A stretch of DNA of 64,000 nucleotides from Delphinus delphis (GCF_949987515.2 NC_082697.1:19971730-20035729); one strand, 5' to 3'. Positions 21,525-32,811 are shown, counted from the stretch's first letter. A program made the numbers and translations. The notes: a model not told the origin generated them from the letters alone.

Positions 21525-22065
21525 GAGACCTTCATGGCTGGCGGAAGGGGTCTGTCCCGAGCTGACTCCATCCTGAATCCAGGACTGGGGTCTGGAGTGG
21601 GAAACCCAGTAGTGGAGGTGGAGGCCGCCAGTGGTGGCTGTCACACCTGGTAAAGCTGTCATCACAGAGCATTAGCATAAGAAAGGGAGGCCCGCTGTGT
21701 TTGGGCTTGTCACCCTGCGGTGACAGGGTGCACAAATGTGGGCCGGCACCGGGAACTCTGCACTGACAATGTTGGGTACCACAGCTGTCACTCTGCCGGG
21801 GCCGGCCCGCCCACCCTACCCACGCTGCCATTAGAAACAGCAGCTACTGCCACTGCTCTTATTTCCACACAATGTGTCAGTTGTCACTTGGCAGGGCTTT
21901 GCTGAGAGACATGGGCGGGGCACACCTGCTCGATGGGGCAGAAGAGGATGTAGCCTCCCACCTCCTCCCCACCCTGGAGTTGGGGCCCCTCTGCCTGCGC
22001 ACCCAGGAGGCCCAGCCCTCTGTTCTGTGGGCTTAGACAGATGCAGAGAGGAAGTTCCTTGACTT
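21525..22065. other. GC-rich unique block
   Basis: Clearly richer in G+C than its surroundings, with no repeat seen. It has a 7 bp hairpin 'tgtcacc-ctgc-ggtgaca' at 21708-21725. Overlapping with it, 'caccctg' (21711-21717) pairs with 'cagggtg' (21724-21730). CpGs are present but not dense enough to call a CpG island by eye. It could be a regulatory element or a lost exon. No function is shown. Confidence 0.35.
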
Positions 22066-22211
22066 TACTTCCCCCCCACCCCGGTTTTCCTGCTGAGACT
22101 AAAACATACAGGCAAATAAATACCAAGTTACATGGGACGAAAGATGATTCCAGAAATGAGTTTGTTTAGAAAAGAAACTTTTAAATGACTCCAGAAATCA
22201 GGTTATATTTT

Positions 22212-22543
22212 TATTTTTATTTATTTATTTTTCTTTAGATGTTGGGGGTAGGAGTTTATTAATTAATTAATTTATTTTTGTTGTGTGGGGATCTTCGTTT
22301 CCGTGCGAGGGCTTTCTCTAGTTGTGGCAAGTGGGGGCCACTCTTCATCGCAGTGCACGGGCCTCTCACTATCGCGGCCTCTCTTGTTGCGGAGCACAGG
22401 CTCCAGACGCGCAGGCTCAGTAGTAGTGGCTCACGGGCCTAGTTGCTCCGCGGCAATGTGGGATCCTCCCAGACCAGGGCTTGAACCCGTGTCCCCTGCA
22501 TTAGCAGGCAGATTCTCAACCACTGCGCCACCAGGGAAGTCCC
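22212..22543 (-). mobile_element. Long CHR-type SINE, antisense
   Basis: Same long form as at 9298-9601: tail of TTTA/TTAA repeats, 'gggctttctctagttgtggc', 'agttgctccgcggcaatgtg', and an end at 'ccaccagggaagtcccc'. Flanks 'caggttatattt' (22199 on) and 'caggttatgttt' (22544 on) are the target duplication with one change. Confidence 0.92.
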
Positions 22544-22689
22544 CAGGTTATGTTTATATTTTGTTTTGCTAACGTCAAGACTTCCCTTTTGCATCTGGCC
22601 AAACTTCTCTTATAAACAAAAAACTGGACAATGATGTCCAACACTCTAGGAAGCTGGGAAAGTATAGAACGGAATAAAGCTGGATGGGG

Positions 22690-22950
22690 AGAACCAATAT
22701 TTACTGATCGTTTACTACAACCAACAATATCAATAGTAGCAAATAGATGACTGCAGTAATATTGCTAGTAATCGCTATCATAATATTTACTGGATGCTTA
22801 AAACACGCAAGGGACTTTGTATTATCTCTTTGATCCTCACAAAACCCTAAAAGGGGAAACACAGGCCCAGGCTGGTTAAAGAATTTACTCAAGGTCACGG
22901 TGAGTGAATAGCGGAGCAGGGCTCTAAGCCAGATCAGCTGCCTCCACTGC
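22690..22950 (-). mobile_element. MIR SINE, antisense
   Basis: 'aatatttactggatgcttaa', 'gatcctcacaaaacccta', 'ctcaaggtcacggtgagtga' and 'gcggagcagggctctaagcc' follow antisense MIR order. Confidence 0.75.
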
Positions 22951-22959
22951 TTTGCTTCT

Positions 22960-23080
22960 CTTTAAATCCTCAGGATAACCCAGTGAGCTAGGAGTTAACG
23001 ATGAAGAAATGGAGATCAAGTGATGTTAAGTGGCTGGTGCCAGGATTCTAACCAGACCTCGCTCCTTCACTTTTCTTGGC
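22960..23080 (-). mobile_element. MIR fragment, antisense
   Basis: 'cctcaggataacccagtgag', 'gaagaaatggagatcaagtg' and 'gtggctggtgccaggattct' look like a second, partial MIR in the same orientation as its neighbour. Confidence 0.55.
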
Positions 23081-23325
23081 GGCCTCTTGATTCTTCACTT
23101 TACCCCAGCTGCTTAAGGCGTCAGCTTCCCTGTGGCCAGCTTCTCACTTGGATCTTTGATTTTGTTCATGTGTGCTTCTTCCAGATGTTTGACAATAAGC
23201 AGACTTCGGCTTTGGATTGAAGCAAGGTGCAAGTGCAGACAAGAACTGGAACTCCAGCTTAAGCTGTCCTGCATCCATCCATGCTACAGACCACCACATT
23301 TTTCGAAGGTTCATGCTCCTATTGT

Positions 23326-23560
23326 GTTTTTTGTTTTGTTTTGCTTTGTTTTCTGTTTTGTTTTTTTGCGGTACGCAGGCCTCTCACTGCTGTGGCCTCT
23401 CCCATTGCAGAGCACAGGCTCTGGACGTGCAGGCTCAGTGGCCATGGCTCACGGGCCCAGCCGCTCCACGGCATGTGGGATCTTCCCGGACCGGGGCATG
23501 AACCCGTGTCCCCTGCATCGGCAGGCGGACTCTCAACCACTGCGCCACCAGGGAAGCCCG
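23326..23560 (-). mobile_element. CHR-type SINE, antisense, copy 5
   Basis: The tail is a (TTTTG)n-like tract, then 'gcggtacgcaggcctctcac' to 'gccaccagggaagcccg'. Perfect 15 bp target duplication 'tcatgctcctattgt' at 23311-23325 and 23561-23575. The 163-codon frame crossing it is an artefact of the SINE. Confidence 0.96.
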
Positions 23561-23639
23561 TCATGCTCCTATTGTTTGCAAGATGAGGGCATTGAGGCGT
23601 GGAGAGGGAACACACAATTTTGAGCTTGCAAAATTCAGA

Positions 23640-23790
23640 CTGGCAGAGCTGGCAGGCCCATTGGGACCAGCCAATACAACCCCCTCATTTTACAGCTGAG
23701 GAAACAAGACCCCAAGGTTAAGTAACTGCCCTAAGGTCACACAACCCATTAGCAGCAGAGCCCATATGGGAATCCCCAGACCCCAGTTTG
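23640..23790 (-). mobile_element. MIR-like fragment, antisense
   Basis: 'ccctcattttacagctgagg', 'aaggttaagtaactgcccta' and 'aggtcacacaacccattagc' are the antisense MIR core. The outer parts are not clear. Confidence 0.65.
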
Positions 23791-25150
23791 GGCCTGAAGG
23801 AGAAAGCAGAGTGGAAAAATAGATGCAGATACCTGTATGGCCGTCTGGGATCTGGGGTCTGAGTGATGTTCATGGAAACTACCCCTTTTAAGGTATTGCC
23901 TCAAGCTTGCTTCATGCCTGCTATGTCTGGCTGCAACACCCCATCCATTGCTGGCACTTACGGGTGTTCCTTGAAGAGCTGCTTCTGGGCGGGTGTCCAC
24001 AGACACTCATAGATGTGGGGACCAGCTGTGATGGGCAGAGTCATCGAGGATAGCTTTCAGAACTCCTATTCCTGAAAGCTTTAGGGTTCACAGCAGATCT
24101 TCAACAGCCAGTAGCGACCAATATCTATTGAGTGTTTCCCGTGTGGCTTACAACCCAGCAAATTACAATTTTCCCTAAAAGGAGGGAGAGTATTTAAGCA
24201 AATAAATTGGGAAATTGTGAGTTTAATCTAAGTGCTTTTTTTTCTTTTCTTTCTTCTTGGTGTTACAAGACTTATACAGGTTAGCATCCTCAGAAGGGGA
24301 GAAGATGTGCAGTGTCTCTGGAACGGTTGTGACCATGGAATCCCTTTTTTTTCCTTCCAAATTTCATTTAAGGCTGTTCTGAGAACCACTTTTCGGGGAT
24401 CCTGGACTGGACCAAGAGGGCAGGTGGAGATTCAGGGACCTCATAAGGGACATAGTCTCAACCCAGGTACACTAGTATTGTACTTAGGTTTATGGTAACA
24501 CAACAACTAATGTCAGACCCAAGATGCTATGCGTTGGAACACCTAGGCACCTCTTACTCAGGTTGAGATGAGCCTGTAGCCAGTTGGGACTTTCTCTGCT
24601 GGAGTATTTGACTGATGACCTCAGCTGAAGAGTCAGAAAATTCTGGGGCAAACAGAAGTAGTCAAGGGTACCACGCGGCAGCCATTGGATTCTGAGACCA
24701 GAGAATCTACACCCATATCCATTGCACTTGGGGCTACTAATGATTAGCCTCTAAGAAAGACTAAGGCAGAGCAGAGCTCACTACAACCGCACCTCTTCCC
24801 CAAAACACTCATTCTTCCTCTTCATACTTCCTTTCTTTCTGAATGGGTGGATTCTGTTGCTATGAAGGTATAGCTAAAGGCAAACTTGCAACCACTAAGG
24901 TCACTGCATGAGTCTAGAACTGTAAGCGTTCAATGCCGTAAGCCATGTGTCTTCAAGCTAATATGCAGAGAATCACACTGATCACACTTTATAAATCTGC
25001 ACAGCTCTCTGCTTGTGCTAATGGCACTTCTCTTGGCATGAAGCTACTCAGTATGACACTAGGAAGTAGGCCCACATTCTGACTCCCACCCTACCCTCAG
25101 CAAAAGCATGATGTAGTTAAGGAAGAGGTCTCCTGCTAAACAGCAATATG
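23791..25150. other. Unassigned, gene-free stretch
   Basis: About 1.4 kb with no repeat family that I recognise and no gene-like frame. A T-rich run at 24237-24255 precedes an 88-codon frame without a domain. Confidence 0.4.
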
Positions 25151-25229
25151 CTTTATTTAAACTCTCTCCTGCCTCCGGTTCCCTGAAACATAAAATCATA
25201 GTCCCTCTAATGTAAGGGGAACTTGTTTT

Positions 25230-25355
25230 CTTTTTCTTCTGAGCTGGAGGGTCTCGAGGGCAAGGACTGTCTTATTCATTGCTGAATTCCCACTGTGCCC
25301 GCATTGTGTCTTGCACACAGCAGGCACTCAATACATATTTGTTTAATGATGGGGC
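25230..25355 (+). mobile_element. L2 LINE 3' end, sense
   Basis: 'gagggcaaggactgtcttat', 'gctgaattcccactgtgccc', 'cacacagcaggcactcaata' and 'catatttgtttaatga' are the L2 terminus. Confidence 0.78.
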
Positions 25356-25460
25356 CGAGAACCAAATGAAGACAATTCATGCAGAAAGTTCTATTTCACC
25401 CAGTGGTTGATGCGGCAGTAGGAAGGAGAATGGAATGAGAGTAAAGCATGTGTCCAATTT

Positions 25461-25486
25461 GGTAACTCCAACTAATTGGAGTTACC
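25461..25486. repeat. Perfect 11 bp inverted repeat (hairpin)
   Basis: 'ggtaactccaa' (25461-25471) and 'ttggagttacc' (25476-25486) are exact reverse complements around the 4 nt loop 'ctaa'. The surroundings are not a recognised repeat. Confidence 0.9.
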
Positions 25487-25739
25487 TGGCTATGTTGGTA
25501 TGTTGTAAAATGAGATTTCTGAAGATCATACTTGATTGCTCAGAGTACACAACTATACTAACAAAGCAAATACTCAGGTCCTCACATCTATTCAGGACTT
25601 AGATTAGATCCTGCTTTCTCCAAGCCAGTTCTGCAAAAGACACTGAGATCCTTTTCCAGAAGGCTCTGTTCTGGTCCAGTTGCCATCAGGCTAAACTACA
25701 AAAATAATCTATTCTGCAACTTTGATTCTCACCATTGAA

Positions 25740-26290
25740 TGGAGTCTGAAAATAGACTTGCTACCATAAAATCTTGGTGGAGAGCTGTTATTGTGAGCTG
25801 GTCATTCTCCCTTTGCCTCTCCAAACCCATTCTTTGCCCTCTCCATCCTTCCCTGTTCTCTGGGACACTGACCTCAATGGACTATACCCCTGGGATCTCT
25901 TATGCTCTGGATTCCAGTGGGAGTTGGTCAATGAAGTCACCAGCAGGTGACTGGAGAGTGTGAAGAAGGTGAGATTGTGATATTTATTCTCCCAGATCCC
26001 TCTCTGCTGGGACATCATCTAGCCGTGGCTGTGTTTCTCAACCAAAAGGCATCACTACAGTATGTTGACCCTCTTATACCTATAGATCTCTCTCTAATTT
26101 CCATTAACAGCCCAGTTCCCTTGCTTCTTCAGCCTAGGGTAACAATGCCTTCTTCTACTGCTATTCCCTAGCTACTTCTCCATCATTTTTGGTCTTCTTT
26201 TACCTGGCTCACATTCCAATAAATAGTTCTCTAAGCTCTACCCAACCATCCCATCCAAGTATGCCATCTGTTTCCTATTAGGACCCTGAC
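25740..26290 (+). mobile_element. Unassigned medium-copy repeat, copy A
   Basis: Shares block order with 31535-32030: a C/T-rich start, an 'agcaggtgactggagagtg' block, a 'cagatccctctctgctggg' block, then 'cattccaataaatagttctc' and 'gccatctgtttcctattagg' near the end. The ATAAA near the end and the final 'accctgac' recall an LTR or L1M 3' end. I do not know the family name. Confidence 0.5.
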
Positions 26291-26549
26291 TATATACAGT
26301 GTGACCACAGAGCAGTAGCCTTTATTTTTCACTCATATTTACACAGTCCATATAAGTGAGATTATTTTTAGTTCCTTTATTTTCCTACTAGAAATTAGAA
26401 TTGCATACACTAACTCTATTCCCTTCATCTACCAAAGTTTGGCCCCCTTCTCACTCCAGCTCTTATTATTACGTGAGGTCTTGACTGCTGATTTCTTGGG
26501 ACCTCGATGCAGTGTTTAGCTACTCTAAACCATTATCCAATACTTAATG

Positions 26550-27600
26550 CTTCCAATGCTGTGTTTTTCCCACAGGTTGGAATTCTTTGGAAATGGCATG
26601 TTTACACTATGGATCTTACTATCCATGAACATAATAAAGCTCTCTTTTAGATTTTCTTTAATGGCCTTCAGTAAAGTGTTATAATCTTTTCCTGACGTAT
26701 AACGCATTGAATTCCTAAGCCATTTGCAGTTTTTGTTTGCTGATAAAAATATTATGTATTTTATGTTATATTTTCTAATTGTTTATGACATATGTGAACA
26801 TTTTTTAAATTTTTATACATTGGTTTTATATACAGCAACATTACTGATATCTCTTATGAGTAGTAATAATTATAAGGAGATTATCTTAGAATTTCTATGT
26901 GAAAAATCATATTGTTTAAAAATAATGACTTTTTGTCTTCCTTTTTAATCCTTATACTTTTATTTCTTAACATTGTTTTATTGTGCTGGTTGAAGCTTCC
27001 AAGATAGTATTGGGCAGCGTGATGAGAATAGGCAACCATATCTTCCTCATAACCTTAAAGAAAATACGTTGCACTTCCCTGGTGGCACAGTGGTTGAGAG
27101 TCCGCCTGCCGATGCAGGGGACACAGGTTCATGCCCTGGTCCGAGAGGATCCCACATGCCGCAGAGCGACTGGGCCCATGAGCCATGGCCACTGAGCCTG
27201 TGCATCGGAGCCTGTGCTCTGCAATGGGAGAGGCCATAACAGTGAGAGGCCCACGTACCACAAAAAAAAAAAAAGAAAATACGTTTATGTTAAGTTACAT
27301 TGATTATGATGCTTGCTGTCATTTCTCAGAAGATATTCTTTATCTGGTCAAGGAATTACTTTCTTGATTTACTAAGAAGATACTTTTTATCTGAACACAA
27401 AAGAAAACGTGAATAACTTTATCAAATTTTATTTCTACATTTATTTGTGTTAAAATATAATTTCCTCCTTTATAATGTGTTAATGTGGTGAATTAGATTA
27501 AGAGACTCAAATTAAACATACTTCTCTGCTGTGATGTAATCTCACTTGGTCGTTTCATCACATTAATTTATACTGATCACAGTCACAGATGATACAAAGC
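26550..27600 (-). mobile_element. Old L1 ORF2 segment, antisense, split by a SINE
   Basis: The reverse of the L1 ORF2 reverse-transcriptase region: 'tatacagcaacattactgat', 'taatccttatacttttattt' and 'ttgtgctggttgaagcttcc' to the left of the SINE, and 'gaagatattctttatctggt', 'tcacttggtcgtttcatcac' to its right. No frame survives. CHR copy 6 (27071-27271) is inserted. Confidence 0.75.
27071..27271 (+). mobile_element. CHR-type SINE, sense, copy 6
   Basis: Starts 'gcacttccctggtggcacag' and ends in an A tail. The B box is 'ggttcatgccc', one change from the usual form. Perfect 14 bp target duplication 'aaagaaaatacgtt' at 27057-27070 and 27272-27285. Confidence 0.95.
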
Positions 27601-27649
27601 TTGAAGTGACAATGAAAATGGTGAGTAATTGGAATTAATCTCCAAATAC

Positions 27650-27730
27650 CTCCACCATTGTAGTTTCAGTTCTTGGCAAAAGAATAGGTGCTTGGTATAT
27701 CTTTGTTGAATGAATAAATAAACAAATGAG
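27650..27730 (+). mobile_element. L2 3' terminal fragment, sense
   Basis: Ends 'gtatatctttgttgaatgaa' plus 'taaataaac', preceded by 'ataggtgcttg'. Only the last part of L2 is present. Confidence 0.55.
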
Positions 27731-28690
27731 TTAAAAGAATACTTACATGAGTTGGAAGAATGGATCAGATCTAATACATTAAAACCAGATGATAGAAATG
27801 TAAATTACTGCACCTAGGTCTGTCGGTTGGGAAAGGACAGGACAAGAAAACACGGCTAAGAAAAACACGGGTGACACAGCTAAGGAACTCAAGCTGATGG
27901 TAACTTGCTCACTGTGAGGCAATCACATGATCACATGATGAAGGAGCTGAGCCCAAATGAAACTTGGGTTTCATGTACAGAGTCTGCAGCTGGGTGGCTG
28001 TTTACTCTTTTGTTATTACTATCCTGTGCTGGCCATAGACCTCTGGAGCATTCTATTCGCATTTCAGAATAGCTGTTGCTAACACCCAGAATCAGTTTGG
28101 GGTAGATGAAATAGATGAAACATCTGGAAACTATGAAGGAACAGTTGGCTGTTTTGCAGGGAGTTCATAAGACTTAGGATATTTTGGTGGCTTTATTGAA
28201 ATAATTAACACTATCAAGCAGGAGAGGAATTAGATACTGTTATAGAATTCCAAAGGGTCAATAAGAATACTTAACAGGGAAATTGGATTTGTTTAATATA
28301 ATGAAAACCTCTCAGATAAGTGAAGTGGTTTGTAATGAACTGAACCACCTTACATGGTACTGAGTTCCTCTGTATTAGATGTGCATTCTTCAACCCTGGG
28401 CTTCCATTTATCTGAGACATCATGGAGAAAAGTCACACCCAGTGTGGAGCTCTGGGTATGGCTGTTCAGATGCCTTCGGATTTCAAAATCATGTGAACTC
28501 ACAATAGGTAGTAACCATCGTGTATCTACACATCACACATGTACAAACACAAAGTCCTAAACAGCATAGACTCGGTGTCATGGCCCAATCATGGCTTGTA
28601 GGCTGTTCAACAGATTTAGTAGCAAAAAAAATACTGCATCTTGTTCAAAGATGTAATCTGTCTGCTAGCTAGGCCTACTGAAAGTATCTT
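27731..28690. other. Unassigned, gene-free stretch
   Basis: No repeat or exon recognised. A short direct repeat 'atcacatg' x 2 is near 27923. Confidence 0.4.
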
Positions 28691-28775
28691 TCCAAACTAC
28701 TTTCTAGGACAAAGGTTTAAAACTTTCAGCCTGAGGGATATATTCAGCCCACAAAAATTTTGTTTGGTCCCCATA

Positions 28776-28814
28776 GTGTGTGTGTGTGTGTGTGTGTGTC
28801 TGTGTGTGTGTGTG
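28776..28814. repeat. (GT)n microsatellite
   Basis: About 19 GT units with one TC interruption. Confidence 0.95.
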
Positions 28815-29515
28815 CAGGCACGGAGAAAACTGAAGGTATATACAATATGACAGTAATAAAACTATTAAGCATAGTCAGATAGTCCCAGTCTCATCAGAAA
28901 TACAAGCTCTGCGTGTCTTCAGCAAGGAATTAATGTGTGATATAAATCCACTTTTGACAGCTAAGAACGGCTCTATTAAAAAGCCTACTATTAGATATTC
29001 ATTTTGCATTGCTAATAAGCCTGAGCCCTGCATCCAGAAACACTTTGGCTCTGCCTGAAGTGGCTGGAAGTGGAGGAAAGAAAGGACTTCAATCAGAGCA
29101 CACATCTCCACCTCGAGAACAGTGGCACAGGCAGGAGACTTCCTAACCACCTGTGGGACTTTCCCTGGAGACAGGACCACACCCAGAGAGGACCTGAATT
29201 CCTGAACTCTTTTTAACAAGTGACACCATTTTTACATGATAATTTTTATTGCACAAATCATTATATTTTTTAAATAGAAGAAATTTGGGGAAGAAAAGCC
29301 TTTTAAAATTCCCCAGATCTCACAAATCAGTTTTACTTTCTCTTCCTTTTCAAGCTCTTCTCTTAAGTCATTGTAGGTTAATGCATTTTTAACTATAAAA
29401 TATACGTATAAATTGATATTATTTTTCCATTAAAATTATAACCTAAGTATGTTCTAATTAGCTGTTGTCTACAAAATAGTTTTTATAATTGTGAAATAAT
29501 TAATATGTGTTAAAT
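28815..29515. other. Unassigned, gene-free stretch
   Basis: A 114-codon antisense frame at 28875-29219 has no recognised domain or conserved motif. The rest is AT-rich. Confidence 0.4.
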
Positions 29516-29690
29516 CAGATGTTGGCAAACTTTTTCTTAAAGAACCACTTGGTAAATGTTCTAGGTTTTGTAGGCCATGTGGTCTCTGTACAAGATACTC
29601 AACTCTGCATAAAAGCAGTCACACATAACATGCAAATAAATGGACATGGCTGTGTTCCCATATAGCTTCATTTACAAAAACAAGTGGAAG
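29516..29690 (-). mobile_element. Non-autonomous hAT-type transposon, second copy
   Basis: Reverse orientation of the family at 1268-1488: 'gttggcaaactttttcttaa', 'ttttgtaggccatgtggtct', 'ctcaactctgcataaaagca' and 'cttcatttacaaaaacaag'. The far end is lost where the L1 begins. Confidence 0.65.
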
Positions 29691-29694
29691 GTTC

Positions 29695-31180
29695 AGAGCT
29701 ATAGTTTCAACACCAAAAATTATGATCAATAAAAATGAAAAAAATCACAAATTGGACCTCAACAAAATTAAAAATTTTGCTCTGTGAAATATCCTGTCAA
29801 GAGGATGAAAAGAAAAGTTACAGACTGAGAGAAAATACTTGAAAACCACATATATGTCAAAGGATTAACATCTAGAGTATATAAAGTACCCTCAAAAGAG
29901 TAAAAAACAACAATCAAATAGAAAATAGACATGAACGGATATGTCAAATGACATACAGATGACAAATAAGCATATTAAAAGATGTTCAGCTTCATTAACC
30001 ATTATGGAAATGCAAACTAAAACCACAATGTGATATTACCCACACACCTATCAGAATGGGTAAAAGTTTTTGTTTTTGTTTTGTTTTGTATTTTTACATT
30101 ACAAGATTAAACGCTGGCAAGGATGCAGAGAAACTGGATCACTCATACTTGGCTGGTAGAAGTGTAAAATGGTACAGCCACTCTAAAAAATAGTTTGGCA
30201 GTTAGTTTTAAATGAAACATGAAATTATTTTATATCCCAGCAGTTGAACTCTTGAGCATTTATCCCAGAGAAATGAAAATTCATGTTCACATAAAGATCT
30301 GTACATGACTATTTATAACAGCTTTTTTCATGATAGTGAAAAACTGGAAACAAACCAGATAACCTTCAGTGGGTAACTGGTTAAACAAACAGTGGTGAAT
30401 CCATACCATGGAATACTACTCAGCAATAAAAAGGAGTGAACTATTGATACACACAACAATTTGGATGAATTTCCAGAGAATCATGCTAAGTGAAAAAAAA
30501 AATTATAACGGTTACAAACTGTATGATTCCATTCATATAACATTCTTGAACTAATGAAATTATAGGAAAAAGGACAGATTGGTGGTCACCAAGGGTTAAG
30601 GAAGGAATACAAGGTGGGTTGGGATAGGAAGGAAATATATGTGATTATAAAAGCAACAAGAGCCTTGTGCTGATTGACCTGTTCTATACCTTTTCTGTGT
30701 GGTAGATACACAAAGCTACACATGTGATAAAATTGTATAGAGGTAAATACACACACACACACAGGAGTACAAGTATAATTGAGGAAATCTGAATAAGATT
30801 AGTGGATTGTATCTATGTCAAAATCCTAGTGTGGGCTTCCCTGGTGGCGCAGTGGTTGAGTCTGCCTGCCGATGCAGGGGACACGGGTTCGTGCCCCGGT
30901 CCGGGAAGATTCCACATGCCACGGAGCGGCTAGGCCCGGGAGCTATGGCCGCTGAGCCTGCGCATCTGGAGCCTGTGCTCCACAACGGGAGAGGCCACAA
31001 CAGTGAGAGGCCCGCGTACCGCAAAAAAAAAATCCTAGTTGTGATATTATACTATGGGTTTGCAACATATTATCACTGAGGAAACTGAGTGAAGAGTATG
31101 TGGGTTCTCTCTGTATTCTTTCTTATAACTGCATGTGGATATACAATTATCTCAAACTTAAAAGTTTAAATAAAAAGGGG
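29695..31180 (+). mobile_element. Old L1 ORF2 end and 3' UTR, sense, split by a SINE
   Basis: Runs from 'atcacaaattggacctcaac' through 'atgttcagcttcattaacca', 'tggaatactactcagcaata' and 'ggagtgaactattgatacac' to the 3' UTR. It resumes after CHR copy 7 with 'gtgatattatactatgggtt' and ends 'aagtttaaataaaaa'. About 1.3 kb without the SINE. The frame is broken throughout. Confidence 0.85.
30832..31028 (+). mobile_element. CHR-type SINE, sense, copy 7
   Basis: A and B boxes are intact ('tggcgcagtgg', 'ggttcgtgcccc'), with a 2 nt deletion just after the A box compared with other copies. Target duplication 'aaaatcctagt' at 30820-30830 and 31029-31039. The A tail is short. Lies in the old L1 3' UTR. 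Confidence 0.94.
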
Positions 31181-31534
31181 GAAAGGAGATGCCCAAAGAA
31201 ATAGATTTTATTTCCAGTGACTAAGAGATATGGACATGTGGATGGCCCCAGAACACAGTGATTAAAGGGCCCACAGCCATGGATGAACTAACAGTGTGAC
31301 GGAGAATGTATTTTTCAAACATTAAGCTTATTTGTTTTCATTTTTCTCTTAAATCATATGTCCTTGCAGTTTTCTGCTCTGAGGAAGAACTTAATCACTC
31401 CGGGGCAGATGTTAAACTTGAAATTTAAATTGAGGAGCGAGACAGGATGTCCTATATTATTTTAACACATCAAGAACCAAACCTAGAGGAATCAAAGGTA
31501 GAGTTTTTCTCTCTATTGAGAAGTTAAGAAGTGT
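31181..31534. other. Unassigned, gene-free stretch
   Basis: Nothing recognised in this interval. Confidence 0.4.
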
Positions 31535-32030
31535 TGAGGTGATTCCAGTCCTGGATAATTTCCATTTACCCTCCCAAATTCACTTCCCACCTTCTCCGCT
31601 CTGCTCTGTGCCCCAGGAGACTAACTCACATGGGATCCATCAACCAATCCCCTTGTCCTTGACTTCTAGTTGGGTTCATCCAATTGGAGGACAGCAGGAG
31701 AGCAGAAGACAGGAGAGTGAGGTTAGATGTTTGTTCCCTTAGCTTCCTCGCTGCCAAGGCATCCTGAGTTCACTGTGTTCCTACATCACCAGACATATCT
31801 TCTGCCAGACCTCTCTCTCTAGACAGTTAACCTACCTACTTCCAGTGACTGGTCCCTCCACTTGCCCCTTTAGACCCAGTGGTGGTACCAGCTCCCCACT
31901 GTTGCTAGCCCCAAGATACTGTGCTATGCCTTGTTATTTCCTTAAACCCATACCTCTGAATCTAGTCCCTTTTTTAAACTCTCCCCAAACTTCTCTTACC
32001 TTTTTGAAGGTCATCTCTTTCATTCAGGGA
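31535..32030 (+). mobile_element. Unassigned medium-copy repeat, copy B
   Basis: Related to 25740-26290 by shared block order: 'gttgggttcatccaattgga', 'gacaggagagtgaggttag', 'cttcctcgctgccaaggc', 'gtggtggtaccagctcccc' and 'ctgttgctagccccaagata'. It stops before the terminal 'gccatctgtttcct' block of copy A. I do not know the family name. Confidence 0.5.
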
Positions 32031-32125
32031 CCTTAAAAAATAAACCATTTCTTCTGTACTAATCCAGCTGGACCATAAAACTTGTTGCCCTATGGTAGTA
32101 GGATAACCACTTAGGGCAAATTTTC

Positions 32126-32141
<16 letters not shown>

Positions 32142-32163
<22 letters not shown>

Positions 32164-32355
32164 GCGGTACGCGGGCCTCTCACTGTTGTGGCCTCTCCCA
32201 TTGCGGAGCACAGGCTCCAGACGCGCAGGCTCAGCAGCCATGGCTCATGGGCCCAGCCTCTCTGCGGCATGTGGGATCTTCCCAAACCGGGGCACGAACC
32301 CATGTCCCCTGCATCGGCAGGCGGACTCTCAACCACTGCGCCACCAGGGAAGCCC
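32142..32355 (-). mobile_element. CHR-type SINE, antisense, copy 8
   Basis: T tail, then 'gcggtacgcgggcctctcac' to 'gccaccagggaagccc'. The flanks 'tctttttctttttttttt' at about 32124-32141 and 32356-32373 are the target duplication, so the insertion was into a T/C tract and the exact edge on the tail side is uncertain. Confidence 0.93.
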
Positions 32356-32534
32356 TCTTTTTCTTTTTTTTTTAGGGGAAATTTTCTTAAATCCTTTTTG
32401 ATTCCAGTGTAGACAGAAGGGAATAAGAGGCAGGCTTCCCACCCCCAATCCTCCTGCCACCAATTCTGGGGTGGAGCTGAGGGTTGGGGAGGTGATCACA
32501 TCAAAATAAATTGGGTGGCCCTACTGTTGTCAAA

Positions 32535-32768
32535 CAGATATTTGATAAATAAATATCTGTTAGACAATCCATTATGCTAGTCCCACACTTAGGTTTGCAA
32601 TTTTTATCTATTATCTCATATAATCTTTACATTTAGGATAACATTATAATCTCCATTTTACATATTACAGAATACAAGTTTAGAGGCAAGGAAACTTACC
32701 TGAAATTCACAGCAAACAAATGGTGGAAACAGGACTCACATCCTCGTCCTTCTGACTACCAAACCTGC
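32535..32768 (-). mobile_element. MIR SINE, antisense
   Basis: 'ttatctattatctcatataa', 'ctccattttacatattacag', 'ggcaaggaaacttacctgaa', 'aatggtggaaacaggactca' and 'cgtccttctgactacc' are in antisense MIR order. Confidence 0.75.
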
Positions 32769-32811
32769 ACAACTTTTACTTCTCTGTAAACAGCAGATTC
32801 ACTAAGATTAC

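Noticed and set aside
21525..22065. CpG island and promoter
   Set aside because: G+C is raised, but CpGs are not dense enough by eye and no exon or transcription start can be recognised next to it.
23132..23623. A 163-codon open frame
   Set aside because: It crosses the antisense CHR SINE and its T-rich tail. The same peptide pattern recurs in all CHR copies, so it is a shadow of the repeat.
28690..28765. Possible worn DNA transposon piece before the GT array
   Set aside because: Only a few short words match, which is too little to support a call.
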